Positions 48,028 through 60,497 are shown, counted from the first letter of the stretch. The stretch: 64,000 bases of DNA from Diphasiastrum complanatum (GCA_029204225.1 CM055109.1:38849890-38913889); one strand, 5' to 3'. A program made the numbers and translations. Notes: generated by a model not told the origin, from the letters alone.

Positions 48028-49821
48028 ATGGGATCTGCTAGAGCATACCTTCTAGAAGCTAGTGAGAGGTTAAATTCTACCAATTATGCTATTTGAAAAG
48101 TGAGGATGGAGTCACTCATGGTGCTCCAGGATCTTTATGAGTTTCGAATTGATGATGAAGATGAACCTCTAGGTGCACAGGAGTTAGCTAAATACAAGAG
48201 AAGATCTAGGCTTGCACTTCACTGTGTGAAGATGAATGTAAGCAATGATTTACTAAGAGAAGTATCAGCTTGTACTAGTGCTAAAGAGGCTTGGGAATCT
48301 TTAAAATCAATCTATGAGTCTAGTAAGACTTCGAAGGTTCTGATGCCTAGGAATCAGATTTTGCAAAGCATGAAGAGGAGTGATGAGAGTGCATGCTTAT
48401 GTGCTCAGAATCAAGTATCTCAATAGGGATTTAGCTTCCATTGGAGAGGTGATTCAAGATGGTGAGCTTGCTCAGATTGTCCTTAATGGTCTAGGTAGTG
48501 ACTTCCCAAATCTGGTCGAAAGCTTTGCAATCCAAGCTCACTATAGAAAAGCTTCACAGTGTATAAGTGGCTGAAGAGTGTAGGATGATGCATACCAATG
48601 CAAGAATGAATGCTATTTCTCTGTAGGATGGTGATGAGAAAGCTAATTTCTCATTCAAAGACAAGAAAAAGACCAATGGCAAGAAGAAGCACTTCAAGGA
48701 GACCAAGGAGGAGGATGAGGCTTCAAGCTCAAAGGGCAAGATCAAAGACAAGTCCAAGTACAAATGTTTTTTCTATGGAAAGAAAGGACATTTTGCATCA
48801 GAATGTCTCAAGAAGAAGAAGGCACAAGAGAGCAAATAAACCAACATTGCACATTAGGAGGAGGAGGAGGATGAAGAGTCATCCTTGATGGTTTCCAACA
48901 AACCACCATCATCCAAGAGCAACACCAATGATTCTTGGTGGATTGATAGTGGGGCTAATACTGCAAGTAGTCAAGAATGTAAGATAAGTGGAATAGGAAC
49001 CATTCCATTTTATGTTGGATCATCCAAAAGAATGAATCTTGAGAATGTTCTTTATGTTCCTAAGTTAACTAAGAATCTGCTTAGTGTTGGCCAATCAATA
49101 GATAATGGCCTTGATGTACAATTTAAGCATGGCGTTTGTTCCATCCTTAGAAATGATGAATGTATAGCCAAAGGCTTTAAGCAAGGGATATTGTTTAAGC
49201 TTGACGCTAATATTGCAATGGAGAGTGTTAACTTGGCAAAGGTAAAGTTATCAAACGTGGAACTATGGCAAAAAAAGTTGGGCCACCCCAACTTCAAAGC
49301 CATGGAATCTATGCTTGCAAAGGAGCTTGCAGTTGGACTCCCCAAGCATTTGTCAAAGTGTGGGAAGAGATGTGAAGCATGTAGCCTCTAAAAGGCTCAC
49401 AAACTACCCTTCTCAAGATCTACATCAAGATCAAGCTCTTGAACTTATTGGCTCCTTGATTTATTTAACTATAACTAGACCTAATCTTAGTTATAGTGTT
49501 GGAAAGTTAAGCCAATTCATGCAAATTCCTCTAGGTTCACATTGGAAGATGGCCAAAAGCGTTCTTAGGTACATCTCATCTACTGACATTTTGTATAGAG
49601 GGACTAATCTTGGCTTAAGAGCCTATAGTGACTCGGATTTTACAGGTGACAAAGTGGATAGAAAATCAACAAGTGCTTTTTCCACCTTTCTATGTGATGG
49701 AGTAGTATCATGGCTTTCCAAAGCCTGGATTTCAATCTCACCCCATATAAGAATTCAACAAAATTGTCAACTGAAAAATGTAGATTTGCATATTTACTCA
49801 TGGAAAAATGACAGTTTGTAG
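48028..49821 (+). pseudogene. Internally deleted copia polyprotein (Gag-protease fused to RNase H)
   Basis: Starts MGSARAYLLEASERLNSTNYA with the Trp of the NYxxWK motif turned into a stop (near 48093). Gag continues as KVRMESLMVLQDLYEF and KEAWESLKSIYES, shifts frame near 48400, and ends in a lysine-rich zone with CFFYGKKGHFASEC, a zinc knuckle whose second Cys is Tyr. Protease: SWWIDSGANTASSQE (D-S-G). Pre-integrase: VELWQKKLGHPNFKAMESML and CGKRCEACSL. Then, at about 49380-49430, sequence jumps to the RT end and RNase H: LELIGSLIYLTITRPNLSY, LRAYSDSDFTGDKVDRKSTS, GVVSWLSKA. Integrase and almost all RT are absent, an internal deletion of roughly 2 kb relative to a full copia pol. Confidence 0.85.
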
Positions 49822-49964
49822 AATGGGAGCTTTGCGCACAATGAATAAGACACCACCAACTTGTGAAAGATATGCAAAGACTAACTTGGATTTAAGTCAG
49901 ATGTTTTGACCACAAGGCAAAGTGCAATCTCACATAAGTGGAATCTTCATGGAACGGGACCGAA

Positions 49965-49995
<31 letters not shown>

Positions 49996-50790
49996 GGCAC
50001 TTCCAAAATATAGATACTTTGAGTAACAAGGCTCTGATAGTAATATCATGACTCATTGTAAGATGCCCAACAGTCTCCTAGGGCCTCTCAAACTGGAGTA
50101 TAGTCACCATCTCAAAGTTTGCATCATCCTCTTCAAGTCTATCATCCACATGAGCCACAATAGTCAATAAGAACAAGGATAAGAAGTGAGCTACGACAAT
50201 GAATAATAATAAGGATAAGAAGTAAGAAGAAGAAGAAGCCGAAAATGAAGTAGAAGGAAAAGAAAAAGCAAAAGAAGAAATGATTAGATTCCAACAGTCC
50301 AACTTGTTGTCACTAAAGCTTGCAGTCAAATGAGGACTAAGGAGAGAGAAAGGGGCGTCTTAGTGGGAAGACGGAAGTAAAATATACTGGAGTGCGTAAT
50401 GATTTCTAGCATCACGAGTGAGAAAGTATGGAGGAATGATAGCAGTCTCGTTCACCTCAACGACCCGTAGAAGTTAGAATCTTTGAGTGAGTCAAAAAGG
50501 AAGGCAAGACTGGGAAGTAGTGATGAGTCAGGAATGGAATGATGAGTGCTTAGCGTACTCTCATATGATCCGGCCCAGACTTTGATCAAGAGAATGTGTT
50601 TGTGCATAAAACAATGCTATTGTGGCAGACAAAACAATCTCGAGACGGCATTTTTGTTAGTAGTACTGTTTTGTTGGAAAGCGAATAGATGACTTACTTT
50701 ATTTTTTACTGCCAAATGACATTCAGGTTTTGATGGCTATCATTCAAAGCATATATATGTAACCAGACTAAACGGTTTTAAACCTTTCTA
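49822..50790. other. Non-coding DNA upstream of the kinase gene
   Basis: A short (CT)n at about 49965-49990 and an AAG/GAA-rich stretch at 50160-50285 are the only notable features. No 3' LTR matching the copia element at 46830-47395 was recognised here. Confidence 0.5.
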
Positions 50791-50838
50791 AAAGGAAAAT
50801 CTTAATTTCATATGAAATTGGTATTTTCAAAAAGCTAA

Positions 50839-50909
50839 CCTTCTTTGGAAAGGTATATTTGAAAATACCAATTTCATTGGTATTTTCAAATATACCTTTC
50901 CAAAGAAGG
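50839..50909. repeat. Perfect 34-bp inverted repeat (hairpin, 3-nt loop)
   Basis: Arms 50839-50872 and 50876-50909 are exact reverse complements (starting CCTTCTTTGGAAAGG) around the loop TTC. Partial third and fourth copies flank it (GAAATTGGTATTTTCAAA at about 50813 and AAGGTATATTTGAAAA at about 50905). It lies about 770 bp upstream of the kinase start codon. It could be a foldback insertion, a small-RNA hairpin or a replication-slippage product. Confidence 0.9.
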
Positions 50910-51385
50910 TATATTTGAAAAGTGGAGGCAGGGGGTTGGCGCAGTTTTTGAAAGGAATTGCCTATGCCCTTAACTCTCATATCAAATTTGGGTTTTCAAA
51001 GTCACATTAAAAAAAGAGGAGTAACTTTTGAAATGATATTTTGCTTTTCTTTGAAAGGTGAATATGCCTCATTTGCATTGCAAATGCCAAGCCTTCCTGT
51101 CTTGGGGATGTGGGGTGGTGGGATGGGCTTTAGTGAGAGCTGCATGCATGCATGCAGCAGGCGGCAGATGCTCTAAGATATTACAGAGACTTATGAAGGG
51201 TGGGCACTCAATGAGATAAAGATACTAGCTGTGCTGAGAGTGGGACGTCCACCATCTGCATATTCTGCAGCCCAGAATTCAGAGAGAGCGTGGGTGGGGC
51301 AGGCATTGACGCAGAATCATTTATCTAGATAATGCGTTTCAGGCTGGCGAATCACCCTCTATTACTCTCTCAACTTCCTACTATG

Positions 51386-51394
51386 TATATATAG
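51386..51394 (+). promoter_or_regulatory. Probable TATA box of the kinase gene
   Basis: TATATATAG, about 290 bp before the chosen ATG, followed by a pyrimidine-rich initiator-like TCTTCTCACC. It predicts a 5' leader of roughly 255 bases including the GT/GA repeats. Confidence 0.5.
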
Positions 51395-51558
51395 TTCTTC
51401 TCACCTACCTGCTTCCTACTTCCATCTAACTTTGTAGATCCACATAGATTAGTTCTTAATTAGGCAGGTACTATCAGCTCAATAAGCTCTTTGTTGACCA
51501 ACTAGATTGAAACCAAAAGCAAGCATACAGTACTTTGAGAAAGTTAGCTATATATATT

Positions 51559-51586
51559 GTGTGCGTGTGTGTGTGTGTGTGTGTGT

Positions 51587-51675
<89 letters not shown>
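51559..51675 (+). repeat. (GT)n(GA)n microsatellite in the kinase 5' leader
   Basis: GT run at about 51559-51586 and an unbroken GA run at about 51591-51675 ending on the base before the ATG. GAGA repeats in plant 5' leaders can bind BBR/BPC-family factors (general knowledge). The reading frame stays open through the whole repeat. Confidence 0.9.
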
Positions 51676-51679
<4 letters not shown>

Positions 51680-54600
51680 GTTATGCATTTCAGTTGTTGC
51701 TTTTTGCGTCTATGGTTTGTTCAGCATTAACAGAGTCAGCAGAGATAACTTCTATAGCTGTTGACGGCAATGAGGTAGTGGCAGTGCTTTTGAATCTAAA
51801 AAACTCCATTCACGATCCCCTCAACGTGCTAGATAGCTGGGACGTGCAAAACAATGCCACATTTTGTACATGGACAGGCATCATCTGCAATGATGTTTCC
51901 ACAGACGTGTTGAGCATCAACCTCTCTAACAAGAATCTTTCTGGTTCAATCTCTCCAGAGATCGGACGGCTAGCTACATTGCAGGAATTAAATCTAGGTT
52001 ACAACAACTTATCTGGAAAAGTTCCAGATGAACTTACTAACTGCTCCAGCTTAAGGTATCTCAATCTTACCGACAACAGTTTCAGCGGAATCCTTCCGTT
52101 TAAGATTTGGCGGATACCTAATCTAGAGACTATTGTTCTGTGGAACAATTTTCTGGAAGGTAGTGTGCCAGCAGAAATAGGATTGGCTTCCAATCTGCGG
52201 CATCTAGATTTAGGTGGGAATCAATTTGAGGGAAAAATTCCTACCCAGATTGGTAATCTGAGTTCTTTAGTACATATCACGCTCGCAGGAAACTACTTTG
52301 AGGGTAGTATTCCAATATCTTTAGGAAAGCTCTCTTGCTTGGAATGGATTTATCTCGGCTACAACATGCTCAACGGCAGTATACCCAATGAGTTTGGGCT
52401 TCTCTCCAACCTAAATCATCTTGATCTTGTGTTCAATAACCTCACGGGAGCGATCCCGTATTCTCTTGTCAATCTCACAAAGCTGCAATATGTATTTCTC
52501 TACTCAAACAAACTTTCTGGAGAGATCCCACCAAGCCTAGGCAATCTCACACTGCTTATTTCTTTGGACTTGAGCAATAACAGCTTGAGTGGAGAGATTC
52601 CTAAAAGTATAATCAGCTTGAAAAACCTGCAAATTCTCAACCTTTTCACTAACAATCTGATCGGAGAGATACCAACCTCCCTTGTGGATCTATCTAGCCT
52701 GCAGGTTTTAGCTTTATGGGAGAATCAGCTTTCAGGAATCATCCCTCCTGATCTTGGACGAAACAGCAACTTGACTGTACTTGACCTTTCCTCTAACCGC
52801 TTGACAGGATCCATCCCATTGGGCCTATGTGATTCAGGTTACTTTTACAAGCTTATTCTGTTTGATAATCAGCTTAGTGGGACGATTCCAGAGAGTCTGG
52901 GTAAGTGTCAGAGCCTGCGACGTGTACGCATTCAAAACAATTCATTCTATGGTAGCATTCCTGCTGGAATTTGGGCACTGCCTCTCCTCTATTTTCTTGA
53001 GCTCTCCGGTAACAAACTCACTGGAGATCTCAGTGGCTTGCAGGAAAATGCTCCACTTGATCTTCAGGTGCTCCACCTACAGAACAACCAGCTGTCAGGA
53101 ACAATTCCTTTGGAGCTTGGGAGTCTCTCGAAACTGGTAGAGTTAGACCTCTCGGAGAATCGATATTCAGGAGAGATTCCATCCCATCTGGGGAACCTTT
53201 CCCAATTGGCCGTGATGGATCTCAGCAGTAACGCTTTATTCGGCCACATTCCGTCGTCCCTTCGTGCTTGCAAGCAACTGGTAACTCTGAAATTGCAAAG
53301 CAATGATCTTACTGGTGAGATTCCACCAGAAATTGCAACCATGCAGGCTCTGGGATACTTAGATGTTTCCCAAAATCAGCTTACTGGAAGACTTCCTCCG
53401 CAGCTCAGTTACAATAAAGCCTTGAATTACCTCAACGTTTCATATAACGATTTCTCAGGTCCTGTACCAGTCGGAGGAGTGTTTGCAGTGGTGGGCAACA
53501 GTTCTATAATTGGCAATGCTCATCTTTGTGGGAACTCTCTCTTGGGTTTGAAGGCTTGCTCAGATGATGATGACCACCGAATAGGGATTGCAGCATGGCT
53601 TGTGGGAATCGGATTGGCAATGGGAGTTGCTGCTGCTCTTTCATACTACTACTTCCGTTCGAGAAGAGCCAAGGCATCAGAATATATGAGCCAAAAAGTA
53701 AACTTCACTGAATCAAGCTCATGGTGTCTTATATTATACCAGAAGGGACTGCTTTTAAAAGCTACCGAAGTTGTCGAGACAGTCAAGGAGGAGAGAATTG
53801 TAGGAAAAGGAGCTTCTTCTGCTGTTTACAAAGGAGTGATGGAGACTGGGGAAGTTTTTGCTGTGAAGAAATATTTTGTTCAACCACCACAACTCTCCGA
53901 AGAGTTGCATGTACTTGGGAACATCCACCATCAAAATATTCTGAGTCCCCTAGGGGCTTGCTTCAAGTCCGAAACAGAGCTTCTGATTTACAAATTCATG
54001 GCAAATGGCAGCTTGGCATCAGTGCTTCATGGTTTCAATTCTGACGCTCTCACGTGGGCAAGACGTGCTCAAATCGCTGTGGAAATTGCTCAGGCTCTTG
54101 CTTATCTCCATAGCTCCAAGCCTCAGATTCTCTCTGGAAACTTAACATCTAAGAATATTCTGCTTGATGAGAAATTTAATGCTCATATCCTGCTAAAACC
54201 CAACTCGAGGAGAGCTAATAGAACATCACAGAGATCAAAGCTCGCAAATTCTATCCATGCTGCTCCAGGTACATAAAATTCTTGTTTTTATCTGTTTTCC
54301 AAGTAAATCTCCAGTACAAGCTTGTAGACTGTCCCTGAAAGTACATCAGACACCTTTAAGTTACTTTGACTGTTGTTCACGCAGACGAAGCTGACAACGA
54401 AAAACTGGCAAAGATGGCGGATGTTTATTGCTTTGGTAAGGTTCTCCTGGAACTTGTAACTGGAAAAAGGCCTGCAGAAATTTGTGGAGAGCATGTTTAT
54501 ATGGTTGATCAGGTTCACAAAGCCCTCTCGGAGTCATATATCAAACTGGAACAAATTGTGGACCCTTCATTGAGAACGGGGCATCGGCAAAGAGACGAAG

Positions 54601-54743
54601 AGATCTTGCAGTTTCTAAGGTTTGCCGCTCTTTGCACTAAGGCCTCAACTTCAGAGCGCCCAACAATGCAGGACGTGGTAGAAATGTTTACCAGCAAGGT
54701 GCCTAGCATTACTGCAACGGGATTATTGATTAAAATCGTATGA
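51676..54743 (+). CDS. SKM1: LRR receptor-like kinase, subfamily XI, SKM1-like, probable pseudokinase
   Basis: Two exons, 51676-54268 and 54385-54743, joined by a 116-bp GT-AG phase-1 intron: 983 residues. Domains: signal peptide (MGYAFQLLLFASMVCSALT); LRR cap with C64/C71; 22 leucine-rich repeats (about 78-604), including LEWIYLGYN and LNHLDLVFNNLTGAIP, close in wording to Arabidopsis SKM1 (At2g25790); C618/C628 pair; transmembrane helix about 636-660; kinase-like domain from about 709. K731 (AVKK) is kept, but HRD is replaced by SGN (820-822) and DFG by HIL (837-839), and the activation segment is short and basic. Catalysis is therefore unlikely, as in SKM1 itself. Family role: plasma-membrane receptor for CLE-type peptides, inferred. 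The ATG at 51676 is chosen because an earlier in-frame start (51535) would prefix Cys-Val and Arg-Glu repeats to the signal peptide. Ortholog status needs a tree. Confidence 0.88.
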
Positions 54744-55664
54744 AAACTTGAAATGAACTGAAATTAGACGCTGAATCTTGCATACCTGCACCAAAATCTG
54801 CAAGACAGGCCGATGGATATACTAGATCCAATAAGTGCACACTATTCGTTCACCTTCAGATCAGTGTCCAGTAGATTAACAGTTACAATCTCTTTAATGT
54901 ATTTATGCTGCGCAAGCTGAAAATTTAGATCAATCAGGATCAACTACAGGCAATCCCAGGAATTTCACCATCTATGATCCAAGTTCACTTCAATCAGGCC
55001 GCAGAACTAGCATAATACATCTGGGTAAAACTTAATAGATACATCACATAATGAATATACAATATATGGAACATAGTTCTGCAGCTGAACATGAGTCTCA
55101 CATAATCGTAGATAATATCTTCCTGATCGTTTAAGGATTTTGAGGGCTAATGATACACTCTTCAGTGATAGAGTAGTGAGTAGGCCCTCGGAACTTGTCT
55201 TCTTTCTGATATACACATTGGTCTTGATTATGCTAGCAGCTTGCCTTTGATAGTGAATTTGGTACCCTTCGTATGTTCTAGTTGCTTCTTGATTTGGCTG
55301 TATAGGTGTATAATACATAATTGGTCTTTCAATCCTTCTTTCAGAAATGATATGGCTGGATAGCAATTCAACCGTGATTAAAGTTGTATTGTTGGCTGAA
55401 AGAGGTAATTATGGAGGGAACATGTGAACAAGTATCTAAAATAGCATGAATAGGTGGCTTTGCAAATTGTAGGAGGCCGTTCTATGCACTTCTTGGCCTT
55501 AAATTGCTTCTTGCATCCTCTGTAATCAGCATAACACTACAAATGAATATACTCATTTTGATCATTGTTGATTATGTTCTTGTTATTGCCTTACCCAAGT
55601 CGACCAACTCTTTTGTGAATTAGACAGATTCTTTGCTATGTTTTTACTAGCTTTGTAGGTTAGG
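54744..55664. other. Non-coding DNA downstream of the kinase gene
   Basis: Holds the presumed 3' untranslated region of the kinase gene. A minus-strand frame at 55007-55366 is open for 119 codons but resembles nothing known. Confidence 0.5.
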
Positions 55665-56880
55665 GTCATGTCGATCAATCCAAGTATCATTGAGAAGTTG
55701 GATGGATAAAATTATGAAGTATGGAGGTAGGAGATGTGGTTGTTTGATCTGTCATTGATACGAATAAGAAGGCCATCATAATGGAATCTGGATGAACAAG
55801 ACCAGCCAACGAATTGGGAGCACTAGGCAAAGAGAACACAAGGCAAATGTTGTCATTTGCTCGTCTTTGGGAGAGCTTGAAGTGACACAAGAAGTCTAGG
55901 ACTTGCTCATTTCTACAACTCCAAGAGTGTTAATAATCTATACTCTTGCAAATAACTTGGCAAGACATATATGGTTAAGGGTGAATAGTATGATACAAAA
56001 ACAAGTCCTTTAAAGATTTGAGAAAGCATGATTGTTAAGATGGGTAGAAAAGAAGAACTATGATAAACTGCCACTATTGTATTCTACTAGGGCATAGCAT
56101 GGTGTTTGACGGGTATATGGATGCCGAGAATTATCAATGGTGATCTCTATTGAGTTTATCAATGGATTAGTGTTGATGTCCAGGCAAAGTAAAAGGCAAG
56201 TGGTCAAAGGGTCAAGATCAAGGTGAGCCTTTCTCTTTTGTTAGTAAGAAGAAAGATAGGTCAAAGTTAAAGTGCTTCTATTGTGGAATCGAAGGGCATT
56301 TCGCTAATGAATGTTTTGAAGAAGCAAAGAGATGAAGGTAGCAAGCAAAGCAACTTTACTACTAATGATGAGGATCTAGGTGGTTGTGATTCTCTTTTGA
56401 TGTGTTCTTCAAGTCCAATATCAAGTGAAGATGACAAAGATTCATGGTGGTTTGATAGTGGAGCTAGTTCACACAACATGACTAGTCACAAGAAGTTTTT
56501 TACTTCTTTGGTCACGTATGATGGAGCCAAGAAAGTGATTCACATGGCCAATGGTGGTAAGTGTGTGATTGAAGGTATTGGTTCAATTCCTATTTGTCTT
56601 TCTACTAATAGGAAAGCAAGACTTGATGGTGTTCTCTACATTCCTTCACTTTCAAAGAATTTGTTAAGTGTTGGTCAAATGATAGAGAAAGGATATGATG
56701 GAAAAGTTTAGTGGTGATGCTTCATTACAAAGGAAGAAATCTTGGTTGCTAGGGGCAATAAACAAGGTAGACTTTTCAAGCTTGATGCTTTTGTTATGTC
56801 TAACAAAAAGAATGGAATGGAAGAGGATATTGGTCTCTGTGGAAAATCTGCAAAATTGGACCAAGAATGGATCCTAAAAT
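55665..56880 (+). pseudogene. Copia Gag-protease remnant, sister of the 61.6-kb copy
   Basis: Begins MSINPSIIEKLDG(stop)NYEVWR, the Gag start motif. After a decayed middle, a CCHC knuckle CFYCGIEGHFANEC (about 56268), then SCDSLLMC-type serine-rich linker, protease SWWFDSGASSHNMTSHKKFF with one inserted residue, and RLDGVLYIPSLSKNLLSVGQM. Very similar in order and wording to 62340-62770, so both belong to one family. The frame breaks after GYDGK (about 56708), and remnants continue to about 56850. Integrase, RT and RNase H are absent. Confidence 0.8.
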
Positions 56881-58315
56881 GATCCACAAGAGTGATTGGA
56901 TGTTAGATACAATTGATCTACCAATCTACACACAATACCTTGAGAATGACTCTCCTCCTCAATCCTTGGCACACTTGAACCTTGAAATGACTCTTTAGAA
57001 TCCTCTTCATGGTGCTCCTTCTTGATAGAAATCCGAGACCTCCATATCTCATAACGATCACAACAATCATGACCATTCAATATTCACTTCCTATGATTAT
57101 CAAGATTACTTATGCTAGAAACATAAGTCCAAAAATCACCACAACTTGGCATGATGTTTCTAATATTGAAATCAAAAGGTATTTGCATCTCAATAAGGCT
57201 AACTACTTGCTTATGGATATAAGTGTCCACTTTGGATGCTTCACTTATTCTCATAAGAAGTTTACAACTTGTTTTTAAGATTGAAAACTTACAGTTTTCA
57301 TCTTTAAGAATGAACACATCATTCATGATCTTATTGAAATCAAAAGGTCCTACATTATGAAGATATTGCCATGTCCTTGACTTCAGAACTAATGTAAGCT
57401 TACAAGGAAAACATACTTTGCTATCCTTTAAGGATCATACTCAACTAGTATTGCCTTAATTCACCTTTGTGATACAAAAATCTTTACAAAGAAAAATAGT
57501 TCTTCATAAGTTGACATGAGAGCATAAATGAGACTATTTTCATTTTGTGATTGCTCCTCCTTATTCTTGATTGATTTCTCTTGGATCATAACGATAAGTT
57601 TAAACTTATCTAAAGTTCCAAGCAAAATACTTTCCAAGGACATGAAATAAATCCAAGTTACTTCCATGAAAGTGACATCTATCTTTACATCTTGAACCAA
57701 ACAATGCACTTCCAAATGAAAAATTATAAAAGGTCTGACATGTGTTGTGATGGACTCTTGAAGACAATTCTTGTAAATCCTTGTGATACTCCAAGCCTCA
57801 TTCACCTTTCCACAAAGAGAACACCTTTCCTTGGATTTGGATATATTTGCAGGTGTTTAAAGACTCAAGTAAGGTCAAAAGAACAACAAAGAAATATTTT
57901 TTAAGTTTACTTTACTTCTATCTCATTTTTGAGCTATTTCATGTGGATGTGTGCAAATTGTCAAGATATGGTAAAACTAGCTACATTGTCTTGCAATATC
58001 TTATTGTTGGAGTTGTACTAGCATTCTTGGCTGATTTTGATGAAGGGAATGAAGCTATTGGAGGTTCATTATGTCACTCATTCATGGACAAGTCATCAAG
58101 TGTTGATGATATCTTGTGGCAAGATGGCAATGGAGGCTCATTCATGGAGTTTTATGGTGGAGACAGATAAAGAAAGCTTTAAATATGGAGGAGAGAAGGA
58201 AGCAAATGGTCATTGCTCACATTTATTGTTTGTTTTCGTAATTTTTCAAAGAGTTCAAACTTTCAAGCATGGAGGAATCATTTCATCACCGCAAAGCTTT
58301 GAACAAGATTAGCAT
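56881..58315. other. Decayed internal region of the 55.7-kb copia copy
   Basis: Follows the Gag-protease remnant and shares a short motif zone with the sister element: GGCAATGGAGGCTCATTCATGG (58122-58143) corresponds in place to GGTGATGGAGGTTCATTCCTGG (63302). Apart from that no protein motif is recognised. Its 3' LTR was not identified. Confidence 0.4.
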
Positions 58316-59834
58316 GATCATCCAACAAGCCATTAAGTATAACTTGAACAAGTTCTACCTCCTTGATGCTCTCATCAATACCTGACTCATCATTGAATGC
58401 TTTAACCCTCAAAACAAAAACATGAGTACTCTCTTCCTTCTTTTTCAAACTTTGAAAGATTTATCTTCTTAGAGTCAATCACAAGATATGGAAACTCTGA
58501 TGGTTTATGTGATCCATAGGCTTACTGTCCAGTGATGGACAACAAGCCAAAACACTCTTTATTGATTGGTGCTTTGTATGTATATACCTTCTATTATCCA
58601 GTGATGGATAGAAGGATACTTTATGGCTCACTTCTAACAATCATAAGCCTAAGTTTTCTTAGAAATGCTCAAGGAACTAGGCATTGACTTAATCTCTGAT
58701 CTTGCAATGAAATGATACTCTCAAATATCTCTTCATGCTTTCAGTCTCACCTTACGATACTAAACTGTTATCGATGCATGTGATAATGTAGCATCGTTTT
58801 GTTACTACAGCCTGTTATCATCTACATTCTAGCATCATCTTGCTAAAAAAAAGGTATGTTACCTACTGAAACTTCATAAAGCAAGCAATTTAGCACACTC
58901 TGTGTACATTGTCTAAACGTTTTTTACATAATTCTTAACATAGCTATGGGCTAACAAGACTATTTTTCTATTGTTATGATTTAAAGTAAAAGAATCCTTT
59001 TGTGAAAACAACAATGGCAGCCTCTCAAGAAGTCACGTCTACAAACATTCAGATATGATTTCTTGTTATCAATTTTTATGCGAACCCTACGCAGCATGTA
59101 CAAGCATGGGATGAGTAGTTCCTTATATCTTAATATCTATTTCTCTTCAACACACTCAAACAACGACATAAGTAAAAGAGACTGCATCTAATCTTAAAAG
59201 CAAACTGACTGAACTGTTTTTAAAGAAATCCTTGTCAAAAACCTAATAGTAGGGACTCCAAGAAAACAGCATGGATATGTATAAAAGGGTTAGAATGGCA
59301 CAGATCTGCCCTAATACCTTGTAAAGACATTGGAGTTCTCTTGCTAACAATAATTAATGTCTATCCTAAGTAATGTCCCTATACCATGGTTGATATAAAG
59401 GTTCCGTATAGCATGGATTTGCTCAGAAACAATCATACAATCAACCATGGCAAAACTTAACCCTCCCCTTCTTACTTACTTTTATGCAAACTCTTCTTCT
59501 TTGCCTGCTTGATTTTTTCTCTTCCAAATTATGCTCCCTCCCTCTCCCAAATGTTGCCACTTTTTTCACATTGCAAATTCAAAATAACATTTATATCCAA
59601 CGTGACAAGTGTAGTGTGACTCGTTCCCTCCCAAATCTAAATCTACTAGCATTTTTTTTTATTGTTTCTAGCTTTTGAAGAGCACACCAATAATTCATAG
59701 AAGTAGCCATAAAAAAAACTTGATGACATTTTCTGGATTTTTTTTATGGTTTTTAATTTCAAAATCTGTCAAATCTGTTTCTTAAGGGGGCATGTGACTT
59801 TTCTAGCATTAGTAGAGAAGCATATGCAACAATA
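58316..59834. other. Non-coding DNA between the two gag-only copia copies
   Basis: AT-rich, no recognised motif. TCCAGTGATGGA occurs twice (about 58529 and 58597), the only short repeat noticed. Confidence 0.4.
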
Positions 59835-60497
59835 TGTGAAAATTGTCAACATTTCCTAGCTAGTTTGAGGCCTAAATTGGCAATTTTTGTACATAGTTTT
59901 GGATCTAACCTTTCACACATTTGAAAGAGGCCTAGATACTTTTACTTTAGTATATATTTCATATTAAAGAAGTCTCAAACTTCAGGACCTTAGAAATGAC
60001 CCCAAAATCATGTTATTTGGACATATAGGCCTAAATTGGCTATTTTAGGCTACTGGTGTCCTAAAATTGAGTCCTAAGTTCTAGAGAGAGAGAGAGAGGA
60101 GAGAGAGTCATCTCTCTCACCTATATTAGGCGGAAATTTGTGGAGAACAGGCTGGAGAAACTTATTGTATTGTTGAGAGAGATCAATAGATCATTGTCAC
60201 AGTTTCTTCCTCCATTGAGAGCATTGCTTTGTGTATTGTCTTCAAGCTTTTGTGTATGATCTTAAGAGGTTTTCAAAAGTGGTAGGTTGTTGTTGGGAGC
60301 CCTGTTTGCTGTTATTTTTGGCTGCCATCAGTACATTTTATTAGTTTCTTTTGTCTCTTGAATGCTTTGTCAAGTTCATGTGTATCTAAGGTAGCATTAG
60401 GATGCTTTGCCATTTCTAGCTTTTGTAGCGTGTTGTGCAAAGATCTTAGCCAAGTATTTTGGGAGTTTGGATCCATTTAAGATCCACTTTTTTCACA
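59835..60497 (+). repeat. 5' LTR of the gag-only copia element
   Basis: 663 bp, TGTGAAAATTGTCAACATTT to CTTTTTTCACA. Confirmed by the second copy from 63682. Contains a (GA)n tract at about 60085-60108 and TCTCTCACCTATATTAGGC. Confidence 0.85.

Noticed and set aside
51535-51675. Earlier in-frame start for the receptor kinase
   Set aside because: It would add microsatellite-encoded Cys-Val and Arg-Glu runs ahead of a good signal peptide; the ATG at 51676 fits the family.
55007-55366. 119-codon minus-strand ORF downstream of the receptor kinase
   Set aside because: No domain, no clear promoter; may be chance or antisense of a decayed repeat.
56874-57326. Minus-strand frames with acidic, serine-rich content that could recall a copia integrase-RT linker
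   Set aside because: No adjacent integrase or RT motif on that strand; similarity too weak to call.
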